DNA from: an uncultured Oceanospirillaceae bacterium
GTDB taxonomy: Bacteria > Pseudomonadota > Gammaproteobacteria > Pseudomonadales > Balneatricaceae
DNA length: 44,792 nucleotides
Reading direction: 5' to 3'
NCBI GenBank assembly: GCA_913057435.1
Contig: CAJXNY010000042.1
Location: 1-44,792 of the forward strand
Below, in pieces: positions 19,274 to 27,947 of the stretch (positions within the stretch are counted from its first letter, which is position 1; each line of letters starts with the position of its first letter). Position numbers and translations under genes: made by a program. The notes below the pieces were generated by a model. It had not been told where the DNA came from and searched no databases. It saw only the letters and a list, made by a program, of their open reading frames with translations.

Positions 19274-20464
19274 ATGGAACTCAATCATTGCACCAGCTTG
19301 CATAGTAAGTGCGATATTCACACACTTGATTATATTCATGATCTTACCCTCCCGCTGAATACAGGCTCGCCAAAGTTTGATATGCCGTCTGCTGTAAAAG
19401 AGGCAATTTCGGGAAATATAAACGACACACAGTACCTGACCTACCCACCGTTAACTGGTGAGGTAGCGTTACATTCGTTGATCGCGACAACCTATCGTGA
19501 ACGTCATGGGGTTAATACCAATGAGAATCAGATTCTGATTACCAGTGGTGCGATGCAGGCTGTGCAGAACATTTGCCGGATTGAAGCGGGGGATGGGCAG
19601 GATGTTCTGTTGCCACCCCCATTCTGGTTCAAGTTCCCGGATATTGTTTCGGCAGCCGGTGGCGTGCCAGTCTTGATAAGCACTGAAGCCAGTAATAACT
19701 TCAAACTGACACCGGAATTGCTGCAGGCCAGCATTACAGATAATTCCCGGTTGCTGGTGATCACCAATCCGAACAACCCTACCGGGGCTATCTATAACAA
19801 GTCTGAACTGCAGGCTCTACTGGATGTTGTCTGTCAGTATCCTGATCTGAAAGTACTCTCAGATGAAGTGTATAACGAGCTGCTTATTGGTGAAGGGCAG
19901 GAGCCCTGCGTCAGCATCGGTAGTCTGGAACCTCAGCCTGAACGGGTTTATACCGTTAACAGCATGTCGAAAAATTTCGCGATGTCCGGTTTGCGAGTAG
20001 GTTATGTAATTGCCCCACAGGCATCAATGGGTAGCCTGCAAACCCTGCAGGGGTTAACCACGCTCGGTGTGAATGCCGCCTTGCAGTCAGGGGCGATTAA
20101 CGCCATCAGTAACACCGAGCAATATACCCGGGAGATCGCCGTTCAGTTACAGCCAAAGCTGGGACGTGCCAGCCTGCTGGTGGCTGAGAACCCAAACCTG
20201 TCATTTCAGATGCCACTGGCCGGTTACTACTTTTATCTGGACGTGAACGCTTATATGGGAGCGAGTACAACAGATGGAACCGTGATCGAAAACGATGAAA
20301 TGCTGGCCAATTACCTGGAGATGGAAGCTCGTGTAAAAGTGGTACCGGGCACCACCTGTGGTGTGCCTGGATACTTCCGCATTACTTTTGCGATTGGAGA
20401 CGCTGAACTGGAAGCAGGCCTGAAAGCGATGAACCATACCCTTAATCAGCTGACGCTGGCATAA
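19274..20464 (+). CDS. Class I/II PLP-dependent aminotransferase
   Basis: 396 residues. The fold-type I aminotransferase motifs are complete: ITSGAMQAVQNIC (cofactor phosphate loop), NPNNPTGAIY (165-174, Asn contacts the ring), SDEVYNELL with Asp197, SMSKNFAMSGLRVGY with the Schiff-base Lys233 and Arg241, and a C-terminal FRITFA with the substrate-carboxylate Arg. It exchanges an amino acid and a 2-oxoacid. An earlier in-frame ATG (19256) would add six residues; neither start has an ideal ribosome site, so the choice is weak. It sits about 70 bases after the decarboxylase and just before the FAD oxidase, making a four-gene transcription unit with the LOX-like gene likely. Confidence 0.87.
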   Translation: MELNHCTSLHSKCDIHTLDYIHDLTLPLNTGSPKFDMPSAVKEAISGNINDTQYLTYPPLTGEVALHSLIATTYRERHGVNTNENQILITSGAMQAVQNICRIEAGDGQDVLLPPPFWFKFPDIVSAAGGVPVLISTEASNNFKLTPELLQASITDNSRLLVITNPNNPTGAIYNKSELQALLDVVCQYPDLKVLSDEVYNELLIGEGQEPCVSIGSLEPQPERVYTVNSMSKNFAMSGLRVGYVIAPQASMGSLQTLQGLTTLGVNAALQSGAINAISNTEQYTREIAVQLQPKLGRASLLVAENPNLSFQMPLAGYYFYLDVNAYMGASTTDGTVIENDEMLANYLEMEARVKVVPGTTCGVPGYFRITFAIGDAELEAGLKAMNHTLNQLTLA

Positions 20465-20483
20465 CACAGAGAAGGATCTCAAT

Positions 20484-22280
20484 ATGAACCTGAACAAAAC
20501 ACTTCAACAGCGTAAACAGGATTTCAAACGTGCCATGTTCCAGAAAGCGTCTGCGCATATGCTGGGACAAAAAACGGCACGTAGCCAGCAGCTACGCTCG
20601 GCGGCCTGTACATTTACCTCTACCACACAGAAAAATACAGCGGACCTCACTGTTGGGATTGTCGGTGGAGGTATGGCCGGGCTCTATGCGGCGTTGCTGT
20701 TACAGGACCAGGGCATTGATTTCCATATATTTGAAGCGGACCCGGAGCGTCCAGGTGGGCGGGTACTAACACATTATTTTAATGATGACTCCCACCAGTA
20801 CGCAGAACTGGGGGCTATGCGCTTTCCTGACAGCGAGCTACAAAGCCGACTCTTCAGTACCTGGGACTACCTGAACTCGACAGTGGGTGCGACACCCGGT
20901 GCCGCCGAGATCCGCAAAATTCCGTATATCCTGCATGATGCCGCTACAGCACCCGACGCGGGGAACCTGATGTGCTTCAATGGCCAGATGCCGGTGACCC
21001 GTAATCAGGTTGAAGCCGATAACTCGACGCTCGGGTTTGACGGCTTATTTCAGGGGCCAGAATGGGATTATTTCAAAGACGCTGGGGCCTTAAAGCCTGC
21101 GCAGGATCTGCTGGACGCGGTGGTTCAGCCGTTCCTCGACAAGTTTGAAGATGAAGGAATTGATCTGGCCTGGGACTACCTGCTGCAATGGGATGCCTAT
21201 TCAGCACGTGGCTATATGCAGGAGCTTGGTGATGGCACACAGCCTTACCCATCCCGGATTGTTGATTACATAGAAACGGTGGTGACATACACCGGTATCT
21301 TTGATCTGGCGTTTGTTGAGCTGGTGCTGGATCAGTTCAGCTTTTCCGAAACCGACAGCTGGTATGCGATGGATGATGGTACGGCCCGTATTACGGATGA
21401 ACTGATCAATCGGATACCTGCAGAAAAAATCACCATGGGGGCGCGGGTTGTCGGCTTGTCTGAAACGACGGGGCAGGCAACCATCAGCTACCGCTCCAGT
21501 GACGGTGGCGCTCTGCAAACCGCAAGCTTTGATCGAGTGATTGAAACCCTGCCATTCTCGATATTACGGTTTATAGAGACCCCTGCCAGCTGGTCAGCGG
21601 GCAAGTACGAAGCTATGCGTATGTTGAAAATGACCAACTCCACCAAAATCGCACTGGGCTTCAAATCTCGTTTCTGGGAGCAGTCGGGCCCGTACAGCCA
21701 GGGAATGGCGGGTGGCCAGTCCGATACTGACCTCGCCGTACGCAGTGTAGTGTACCCGTCCTTTGGTATTGGCGAAGCAGGCCCGGCCTATCTGCTGGGT
21801 AGCTACTGCTGGCAGAATGACGCCGATAAATTCTCCCATCTGAGTAAAGAAGCACTGTTAGCGGCAGCGCTTAAAGATGTTGCCGTGCTACACGGTGATC
21901 AGGTTTACGGTCAGTACCTGGGCGATGGTGCCTCTGTTGTCTGGAATCGGGAACAATATGCAGGGGGGGCGTTTGAGTTCTTTGCCTCGGGTCAGTTTGG
22001 TGATCTGTTCCATGCTGCCTGTGAACCAGAAGGGCGCTTTCATTTTGCCGGAGAACATCTGGATATGGTGCATTACTGGATCGCTGGAGCATTCAACTCA
22101 GCGTACCGTACTGTATGGGAGGCGCTGATTCTTGAAGGGCTGGATTCGCCAGAAAATATGGATATCCTGGAAAGTTCAATGGGTGGTGGTGAAATTTTCC
22201 CAAGCATGGTGCCCACCATTGCACTAACTGAAGTACGTACGAGCAAAGCTGACTCTCCTGTCACTGAAGCCGTCGACTAA
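20484..22280 (+). CDS. FAD-dependent amine oxidase family enzyme (L-amino-acid oxidase/monooxygenase type)
   Basis: 598 residues. A basic N-terminal ~50 residues without a clear signal peptide precede the FAD Rossmann motif VGIVGGGMAGLYAALLL (57-73) with Glu84 for the ribose. GGRVLTHYF (91-99) and AELGAMRFP (107-115) are typical of L-amino-acid oxidases and tryptophan/phenylalanine 2-monooxygenases. The C-terminal FAD motif is FHFAGEHLDMVHYWIAGAFNSAYR. The enzyme should oxidise the alpha-amino group of an amino acid, giving an imino/oxoacid plus peroxide, or an amide. AGAAGGA is upstream of the ATG. It starts 19 bases after the aminotransferase and is followed by a strong terminator, so it appears to be the last gene of the cluster. 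Confidence 0.87.
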   Translation: MNLNKTLQQRKQDFKRAMFQKASAHMLGQKTARSQQLRSAACTFTSTTQKNTADLTVGIVGGGMAGLYAALLLQDQGIDFHIFEADPERPGGRVLTHYFNDDSHQYAELGAMRFPDSELQSRLFSTWDYLNSTVGATPGAAEIRKIPYILHDAATAPDAGNLMCFNGQMPVTRNQVEADNSTLGFDGLFQGPEWDYFKDAGALKPAQDLLDAVVQPFLDKFEDEGIDLAWDYLLQWDAYSARGYMQELGDGTQPYPSRIVDYIETVVTYTGIFDLAFVELVLDQFSFSETDSWYAMDDGTARITDELINRIPAEKITMGARVVGLSETTGQATISYRSSDGGALQTASFDRVIETLPFSILRFIETPASWSAGKYEAMRMLKMTNSTKIALGFKSRFWEQSGPYSQGMAGGQSDTDLAVRSVVYPSFGIGEAGPAYLLGSYCWQNDADKFSHLSKEALLAAALKDVAVLHGDQVYGQYLGDGASVVWNREQYAGGAFEFFASGQFGDLFHAACEPEGRFHFAGEHLDMVHYWIAGAFNSAYRTVWEALILEGLDSPENMDILESSMGGGEIFPSMVPTIALTEVRTSKADSPVTEAVD

Positions 22281-22397
22281 GAAACTGCGGGCTTCATCGC
22301 GCGCAGCGTGAAACTGCCCTGGTACAAAGTTACCGTAATCGATCGCTACCCGATCCGATAGTCTCACAGTGGTAAATCTGGAGACACATTAGCCTTA

Positions 22398-22420
22398 CGT
22401 ATCATGATGTTCTTGATACG
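22398..22420. other. Short inverted repeat after the oxidase gene
   Basis: CGTATCA (22398-22404) and TGATACG (22414-22420) are perfectly complementary around a 9-base centre, just before the terminator. Operator or RNA hairpin cannot be told apart. Confidence 0.4.
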
Positions 22421-22432
22421 CGATAAGGTGCA

Positions 22433-22470
22433 CGCTCTGGTCTGAATATCTCGGGCCAGGGCGTTTTTTT
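22433..22470 (+). terminator. Rho-independent terminator closing the LOX-like/oxidase cluster
   Basis: CGCTCTGG (22433-22440) pairs with CCAGGGCG (22456-22463) with one G-T pair, followed by seven T. It marks the downstream end of the 15.3-22.3 kb unit. The rest of 22281-22717 shows no gene. Confidence 0.88.
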
Positions 22471-22717
22471 ATTGTGAAAAAGCAACACCAGTCGTTGGTA
22501 AATTGAAGGCTGTAATGGCCTTATCGTCAATCCCGTGACGGGTTTCTCATCCAGCCGGGCGATGTGACCACTGGATGTGCATTTTTACGTATTTTGTTTG
22601 CTGTACCACAGGGTTGTGGGCGGGCTATCATGAATGGGCACTTCAGTAGTAATTCAGGGTCTCACTGATATGAAGGGAACCGATGGAGTAACGGGTTCAG
22701 ACCCAGGGAGGAGGCAT

Positions 22718-23239
22718 ATGACTCACCTTGACTATTCCGAATTAAAAACGGTGTTATCGCTCGACGCTTGCCGTGAGTTTTCGGTCTTCGGTGCGTTAAG
22801 TGATGACAGCATCGAATTTTTGCTCAGTCACGGCGACTGTATCGAGCTGTCTAAGCATGAGATGCTCTATCACACTGGGGATCCATCCAATGGGTTTTAT
22901 GTGGTGTTGTCCGGCCTGTTGGCGTTCTATAAAGAGCACCAGGGGCACTCATGTCTGGTGAGGCAGTATGCGCCAGGTGAAGAGCTGGGCTTTGTCGGCA
23001 TGATCAGTCTGCACCCCCGTGCCGGTTGGGCTCAAATGCATGAAGCAGGCCGAGTATTACGAGTGAGTGATGCGATATTTCACCAGCTGCAACAGCGTAA
23101 TGGCCATGATTTTACGCTGTTACTGATCAACCTTGTTCGTGATAAATCACGTGAATTAACGAATGCTAATAACATGCTGGTAGACATGAGTGCTGGGCTT
23201 GAAAATCCAGTGAATAAGTCTGATAAGGATCAGGCCTGA
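22718..23239 (+). CDS. Stand-alone cyclic-nucleotide-binding-domain protein (Crp/Fnr sensor half without HTH)
   Basis: 173 residues from the ATG at 22718, chosen over a longer frame because of the strong AGGGAGGAGG upstream. Residues ~18-140 fit the Crp/Fnr beta-roll: ALSDDSIEFLLSHGDCIELSKHEMLYHTGDPSNGFYVVLSGLLAFYKE, QYAPGEELGFVGMISLHPRAG. The phosphate-binding cassette is imperfect. After the dimer helix (LLLINLVRDKSRELTNANNMLVDM) the chain ends in a short polar tail with no helix-turn-helix, so it is unlikely to bind DNA itself. It may be a sensor acting on a partner, or a regulator that lost its DNA-binding half. It stands alone between two terminator-like structures, downstream of the oxidase cluster. 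Confidence 0.7.
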   Translation: MTHLDYSELKTVLSLDACREFSVFGALSDDSIEFLLSHGDCIELSKHEMLYHTGDPSNGFYVVLSGLLAFYKEHQGHSCLVRQYAPGEELGFVGMISLHPRAGWAQMHEAGRVLRVSDAIFHQLQQRNGHDFTLLLINLVRDKSRELTNANNMLVDMSAGLENPVNKSDKDQA

Positions 23240-23567
23240 TATCTAGTTGATATGACCTGTTACTGTAGCGACCCCACCCCTGGCGAAATAACTCTCCTTG
23301 TCCAGGGGCTCACATCTCCCTGATTACAGCATATGGCTGTTGCTTGCCTGACCAGGAACAATCCCGGTCATAATTCTCCGCTACCTTGCAAACTCGGCCG
23401 TGCTACAACCCACAGGTCAACTGCTGATTGCAATGTAAGCTTGTGCCGCTTTGTTTGAGCCAGCTAAAGCACAGGCTACACCTGTAACCGCCAGTAGCAG
23501 ATAAGGAGCGCCAAGAGAGTGATAGCTCGCTCATCCCTTTACTTATCGATATAAAAGGAGAATTTAG
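23240..23567. other. 328-bp intergenic region upstream of the carbonic-anhydrase remnant
   Basis: No gene seen. CCCCTGG (23277-23283) and CCAGGGG (23302-23308) can pair across an 18-base loop but no U-run follows. AAAAGGAGAA near 23553 is the ribosome site of the next small frame. Confidence 0.5.
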
Positions 23568-23762
23568 ATGTCGAGTAATCCGCTACAGCCCGGTACCTCT
23601 GATACGTCAGCCCCCATTACACAGGTCCTGACCCGTGAACAGCGTGATGCCTTGACCGCTGGCGATGTTCTGAAACGGTTGATAGACGGTAACGAACGCT
23701 TTGCGACAGGGCCACTCACCAGCCGCAACCACTCCAAACAGGTACGTGACGTCAGCAACTGA
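23568..23762 (+). pseudogene. Truncated beta-carbonic anhydrase (N-terminal 64 residues)
   Basis: The encoded 64 residues match the N-terminal helix region of beta-class carbonic anhydrases (DVLKRLIDGNERFATGPLTSRNHSKQVRDVS resembles LkeGNaRFv...R...QV). It ends exactly where the family continues with GQYP..LGCIDSR, which carries the first Zn Cys and the catalytic Asp-Arg. None of the zinc ligands remain, so it cannot be an anhydrase. Its ribosome site (AAAGGAGAA) is excellent and a terminator-like hairpin follows directly, so it could still be expressed as a short protein. Best read as a gene remnant. Confidence 0.6.
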
Positions 23763-23803
23763 AATGCCGATAGCTGCCTCGGGCACTGCCGGCATTGTTG
23801 TTT
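23763..23803 (+). terminator. Terminator-like hairpin after the carbonic-anhydrase remnant
   Basis: AATGCCG (23763-23769) pairs with CGGCATT (23790-23796), followed by GTTGTTT. It overlaps the stop of the short frame. Confidence 0.6.
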
Positions 23804-23864
23804 GAAGCATGCTGTCGCAGGATAGCCATTGTATTGATTATGAAAAACATCAGAGGGAATTGTT

Positions 23865-24686
23865 GTGACTCAGGTATTTAACCCCCGCTCCATCGCGCAG
23901 GAGATGCTGACTGTGCAGCGTGATAACCATCAGATCGAACCGTTTTCCACCCGTCTGACTGACCTCACGGTGACGCAGGCCTACGAGGTCGCCTGCCTGA
24001 TGCACCAGGCACGTATTGACGATGGCTGGGTATCGGCGGGACGTAAGATTGGTTTCACCAATGCCGATATGTGGGAACGCTATGGCGTACGTGAACCGAT
24101 CTGGTCCTCCATGTATGACCGCACGATACGGTATGTCCCTGGCAATCAGGCCGTCAGCCATACAGGGCAGCTTTGTGAGCTGAAGGTCGAGCCGGAGATA
24201 GTGGTTCACTTCCAGTCAGCTCCGCCAGCGAGTGGCGAATGGGCCGATATCCTCGCCTGTATCGACTGGATCGCGCTGGGCTATGAAATGGTGCAGTCCC
24301 ATTTTCCTGACTGGACGTTCAAGGCGGTGGATACCATCATCGACAGTGGCCTGCATGTTGAACTGCTGGTGGGGCAACCACTCGATATTACGGGGGCTGG
24401 CCCTGAATTACTGACAATATTAGAGCAGTTTGAGGTTCGTCTGTATTTGAACGATGAACAGTGTGACCAGGGCAGTGGTGCCAATGTACTGGGCAGCCCG
24501 CTTAAAGCAGTGGCGCATCTGATCTCGGTGATTGCTGCCAACCCGACGATGGCACCCATCCAGGCCGGGGAGTTGATCACCACCGGCACGTTGACCAAAG
24601 CCTGGTCGGTTACCCCTGGTGAAATCTGGCGTACCGAGGTAGGCGGGCTGGACCTGCCAGCTTTGACGGTAAGCTTTGCTGAGTGA
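23865..24686 (+). CDS. 2-keto-4-pentenoate hydratase / FAH-family enzyme (MhpD-like)
   Basis: 273 residues with the hydratase/decarboxylase (fumarylacetoacetase superfamily) pattern of MhpD, DmpE and DmpH: LTVTQAYEVACLMHQARIDDGWVSAGRKIGFTN, a metal-binding segment LKVEPEIVVHF (Glu-x-Glu-like), IALGYEMVQSHFPDWTFKAVDTIIDSGLHVELLVG, LGSPLKAVAHLISVIA and a final GELITTGTLTKAWSVTPGE. Enzymes of this group hydrate 2-hydroxy-dienoates in meta-cleavage of aromatics, or decarboxylate 4-oxalocrotonate. No ring-cleavage genes are nearby, so the substrate is open. It starts at GTG, with AGAGGGA upstream. It follows the carbonic-anhydrase remnant by about 100 bases and may be tied to the amino-acid-derived pathway upstream (inference). 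Confidence 0.82.
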   Translation: MTQVFNPRSIAQEMLTVQRDNHQIEPFSTRLTDLTVTQAYEVACLMHQARIDDGWVSAGRKIGFTNADMWERYGVREPIWSSMYDRTIRYVPGNQAVSHTGQLCELKVEPEIVVHFQSAPPASGEWADILACIDWIALGYEMVQSHFPDWTFKAVDTIIDSGLHVELLVGQPLDITGAGPELLTILEQFEVRLYLNDEQCDQGSGANVLGSPLKAVAHLISVIAANPTMAPIQAGELITTGTLTKAWSVTPGEIWRTEVGGLDLPALTVSFAE

Positions 24687-24852
24687 TTACTACTGAAATC
24701 AGAAAATGAATGCTGCACTGAGTACGTCACCGATTCTTTATGACGGATAACGCCCTGATATGTCGGGCTAAAGCAAACGCTTGATCCGCCGTTACCCCAA
24801 GGACTAAACCCTCGGTAGCAATGGATAGACCAGATCATTCAGGGAACCAGTG

Positions 24853-25326
24853 ATGCAGCCTATAGGTAACCGTAACGCTACGCCTTATGCCCAGACAGAG
24901 CGTCAGACACAAGCCACGTCTGCGCAACCCAAGGCAAAAGAAACTGAAAAGCCCTCAGCAACGGCAACAGATGTTGTCGCAGTTGAAGGCACCGTACTTA
25001 CCCGGCCATACTACGACCTGACCCGGATGACCCCTGACGAGGTCACGACGCTATCGGCCAGTCTGTATGCAGAAGGGAAGATCGATATTCATCAGATGGT
25101 TCGCCTGCACAGTGTTTCACTTCAACAACAGCACCCGACAAATATCGCAGGCATATACACCGACGCGAACGCCAATAACGAGCCGTTTAACCTGTTAGCG
25201 AAAGTCGGGCAGCGACAGCAGGAAAGCCCGCTGATGGACCAGCGTAAACCACTAATGGAGATACTGCTGGGACTTCAGAATTCACTGGAAGTGGAAAATT
25301 ATAAAGCGCTGGATGTGCATGCCTGA
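24853..25326 (+). CDS. Hypothetical protein, unrecognised
   Basis: 157 residues from ATG 24853, with AGGGAA just upstream. An earlier GTG at 24850 is in frame. The first ~45 residues are low-complexity, rich in Gln, Thr, Ala and Lys and probably disordered. After that LTRPYYDLTRMTPDEVTTLSASLYAEGKIDIHQMVRLHSVSLQQQ is a plausible helical domain, and the end (PLMEILLGLQNSLEVENYKALDVHA) is helical. No signal peptide, no Cys, no known motif. It resembles in style short proteins found with motility or surface genes, but no function can be assigned. About 160 bases separate it from each neighbour. Confidence 0.6.
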   Translation: MQPIGNRNATPYAQTERQTQATSAQPKAKETEKPSATATDVVAVEGTVLTRPYYDLTRMTPDEVTTLSASLYAEGKIDIHQMVRLHSVSLQQQHPTNIAGIYTDANANNEPFNLLAKVGQRQQESPLMDQRKPLMEILLGLQNSLEVENYKALDVHA

Positions 25327-25488
25327 TTTTTCCTTCAGGATATGGCCTCCGGTCAGTACAGCCCGTAGCAAGCAGAAAAAGTAATGGTGCTGAAATTCCA
25401 GTAGTATGGTGGCTGACCTTGCCAGATAGACAGTAGCCTCCGGCAGGCTGGTGTAACGGATTTAACCGTTAATACAATGGAGATGTAT

Positions 25489-25953
25489 ATGAAATTCCGC
25501 ACACTTATGGCCGCCGGTTGTTTATTTATGGCCCCTCAGTTATCAATGGCAACACCCTCTATCAATGATATGCAGTCATGCCAGGGTCTGCTTGATTTTA
25601 TTGATAGCAGGCTGGACTCCGTCGCCTCACAATATGAAGCAGCTGATGTGAAATCAGTGAAGGCCGGGCTTAAGGGGTACAACCAGTACATTCAGCGAGA
25701 AATTGTTTCGCCCGGTTTGCTGAAATTCAATGGTGGCGATGCTAATAAATCAGCACAGATGCAGAAACAGATTGATAACTACAAAGCATCGGTGGTTGTT
25801 AATTTTAAAAAGAGATATTCAGAGAACAAACTTTTTGCTGACCAGGTGGTTGCGTTGAATGACTGCACCAAAAAATCAGTGCCATCGGGTCAGGAACTGG
25901 AAGGCCTGAAGCAGGCGTTCGCTACTATGATGAAGATGACGAAAATGAAATAG
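25489..25953 (+). CDS. Small secreted protein, unknown function
   Basis: 154 residues. A Sec signal peptide MKFRTLMAAGCLFMAPQLSMA with cleavage before TPSINDM is clear. The mature part is mostly helical and Lys-rich, with two Cys (one at the start in MQSCQGLLDFI, one near the end in LNDCTKKS) that could form a disulphide in the periplasm. The ATG at 25489 is used because TGGAG lies upstream and it starts the signal peptide, not the longer frame at 25477. No family recognised. It is convergent with the phosphoesterase gene, with a strong 9-bp hairpin between them at 26117. Confidence 0.65.
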   Translation: MKFRTLMAAGCLFMAPQLSMATPSINDMQSCQGLLDFIDSRLDSVASQYEAADVKSVKAGLKGYNQYIQREIVSPGLLKFNGGDANKSAQMQKQIDNYKASVVVNFKKRYSENKLFADQVVALNDCTKKSVPSGQELEGLKQAFATMMKMTKMK

Positions 25954-26116
25954 GGGTTTAGGATTTAATCCGTTGCACTGTTTTATTTTTACAGCATTCC
26001 AATGAATTGGGGCATAAGAAGAAATCGGGCAGGAGCATCGACGAGTTCCCCCCCTCTCTGGGGCAGAACCGGCCGCTGGCAATCTGTCGTTATACTGAAC
26101 TACGGCATGAGTTGAA

Positions 26117-26137
26117 GCCCTGACAAGGTGTCAGGGC
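26117..26137. terminator. Hairpin between convergent genes
   Basis: GCCCTGACA-AGG-TGTCAGGGC is a perfect 9-bp stem with a 3-base loop. No U-run on either side, so it would act weakly or as a 3' end stabiliser for both converging transcripts. Confidence 0.5.
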
Positions 26138-26154
26138 GGCAGTGGGGGAAGGTG

Positions 26155-27726
26155 TCAGAGCAGTTTGCTCATGCTTTCAAGGTGATCGACGGCATCTTTA
26201 ACGGTTTCAATTTCTTGTCTGACCTTCAAACCTGCGCGTTTCAGCACATCAGGTTGCTGATTTTCCAGCAGATGCTCTGCACCGGCTAGAATTGATTTCT
26301 GAAGATCGCTGAGTGGGTGGTCATGGTAGTTAGACTTAACGTCGCCTTCTGGTAGCGGATCAGTCAATTCAGGCCAGTCTGTGCTACGTGCTTGCGCGGA
26401 AAAGACATGACTGAAGTCCTGCGCGTTGCGGTCACGTTCGGTCAGGCTGCCAAAACCCCACTTCAGTGACATCGTTTTCAGGAATGAGGCGTGGTCATGG
26501 GTCTCGTTGATGATCGTGCCGGGTTGAATATGTGATGACACCATAATCATCGGCACCCGCACTCCCAAGCGATCAAATTTGAATCCATCCAGGCCGGTTT
26601 CGCCTGCTACAGGCGGTACTGCTGCGGGTGGTGCTACATGGTCAAAACATCCACCATGCTCATCGTGAGTGATGATGAGTAGAATTTTGTCTCGTAGTGG
26701 ACTGTTGCGAATTGCCGTGTAGACATCGTAAATCAGCTTTTCACCGCGCAATACGGTGCCTGGATCAGTTTTACCGAATATCTTTGAATTCCAGGTAGAA
26801 GGGTGCTGGTCGTTGTGGGCCATGATGAAACGTGGCTCGATAAACGAATACTGCGGTAACGAGTTATGCTTGAGGTCGTGCTGGAAGCCGAACGGGAGTT
26901 CATGACTCAGATCCGGGTCAGAGACTACGTGGCCGCTGCTATTTTTGATAACACCGTTTATAGCTGAAGTCAGGCTAAAAACAGTTTCAGCGTATATTTT
27001 CCAGCTAATGTCCTGTTCTGCCAGCGCATCAAACAGATTCTTTTTATGCCAGACCTGCTTGTGCCAGTCCCACATATTTCTGACAGAGTGGCCGCCTTCG
27101 CCAATTGGATTAATCAGTTCTCCACCTGATGTACCCGTATGCCAGAAGGCCCGATTGCACCAGGTCTGGCTCGGGACCGAGCAGAACCAGTGGTCAAACA
27201 CGGCAAAATTCTGTGCCAGCGCAGACATTACTGGCAGCTGGTCTGGCTTGAAGCATTGCATAATCTGGCTGTATTGCTCGTATTTCACCTGCTTGTCTAA
27301 CAGCGCTTCATTGGTGTTGATGTAGTCATTCACAAAGCCGTTCATTGGCGGTACGGCGGGGGCATCAGTGGGCAGGTTATAGGGTGATGTCATTGATGCG
27401 CCGTCGACACCCACATTATCTGGATCGACATGGTTGAACAGCTGGGTGTTTACATGAGGCCAGGTTTCACCTGGGTCAGGGTAAGGCTGGTGATAGTCAG
27501 CGGCTTTCTCGACGTTCACCTGTTGGTGGCTGGCAGCGTCAATGGCGCGCGAGGGGACGGGATTACTGTGATTACCGTCCTGCAGCCCGGCAAAACTCTT
27601 GCCTGCAGGTACACCGTCCTCATACAAAAAACCGAGCAGATTATCGAAGGAGCGGTTCTCCAGCATAAGTACAACGACGTGATCGAAGTTGTCCAATGGT
27701 GAGGTCGTTTCTGTCTGATCTGTCAT
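26155..27726 (-). CDS. Phosphoesterase-family protein (phospholipase C / AcpA-like, alkaline phosphatase fold)
   Basis: 523 residues. The PF04185-type signature is clear: VVVLMLENRSFDNLLGF (ENRSFDN at 23-29, metal/nucleophile region), CFKPDQLPVMSALAQNFAVFDHWFCSVPSQTWCNRAF, and ITHDEHGGCFDHVAPP with the metal-binding Asp-His. The usual QTWPNR motif reads QTWCNR. Members cleave phosphodiester or phosphomonoester bonds (phosphatidylcholine-specific PLC, acid phosphatase AcpA). Most are exported; this one starts MTDQTETTSPLDNF with no signal peptide, so it is either cytoplasmic or exported by another route. The start at 27726 is supported by AGGGA upstream; the longer frame (27801) adds an unlikely leader. 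Confidence 0.85.
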   Translation of the reverse strand: MTDQTETTSPLDNFDHVVVLMLENRSFDNLLGFLYEDGVPAGKSFAGLQDGNHSNPVPSRAIDAASHQQVNVEKAADYHQPYPDPGETWPHVNTQLFNHVDPDNVGVDGASMTSPYNLPTDAPAVPPMNGFVNDYINTNEALLDKQVKYEQYSQIMQCFKPDQLPVMSALAQNFAVFDHWFCSVPSQTWCNRAFWHTGTSGGELINPIGEGGHSVRNMWDWHKQVWHKKNLFDALAEQDISWKIYAETVFSLTSAINGVIKNSSGHVVSDPDLSHELPFGFQHDLKHNSLPQYSFIEPRFIMAHNDQHPSTWNSKIFGKTDPGTVLRGEKLIYDVYTAIRNSPLRDKILLIITHDEHGGCFDHVAPPAAVPPVAGETGLDGFKFDRLGVRVPMIMVSSHIQPGTIINETHDHASFLKTMSLKWGFGSLTERDRNAQDFSHVFSAQARSTDWPELTDPLPEGDVKSNYHDHPLSDLQKSILAGAEHLLENQQPDVLKRAGLKVRQEIETVKDAVDHLESMSKLL

Positions 27727-27947
27727 CTTTCGTCCCTGAGTTGTATACATTGGTATGTGTATATTGACTCTGAGTGTGGCTTTTTTCGCGTAGCAGAGCA
27801 ATCACGCATATTGGCTGAAATCTATTGCTACCTAGATTATCAACCTAAGTGATACACACGTACCCGCCAGGCCGTGCGACCAGGGGCATCACCGCCCCGG
27901 AAAGTAGCACAAAGGCGACTGGCGGGTGATATACGCCGAATGCGCGT

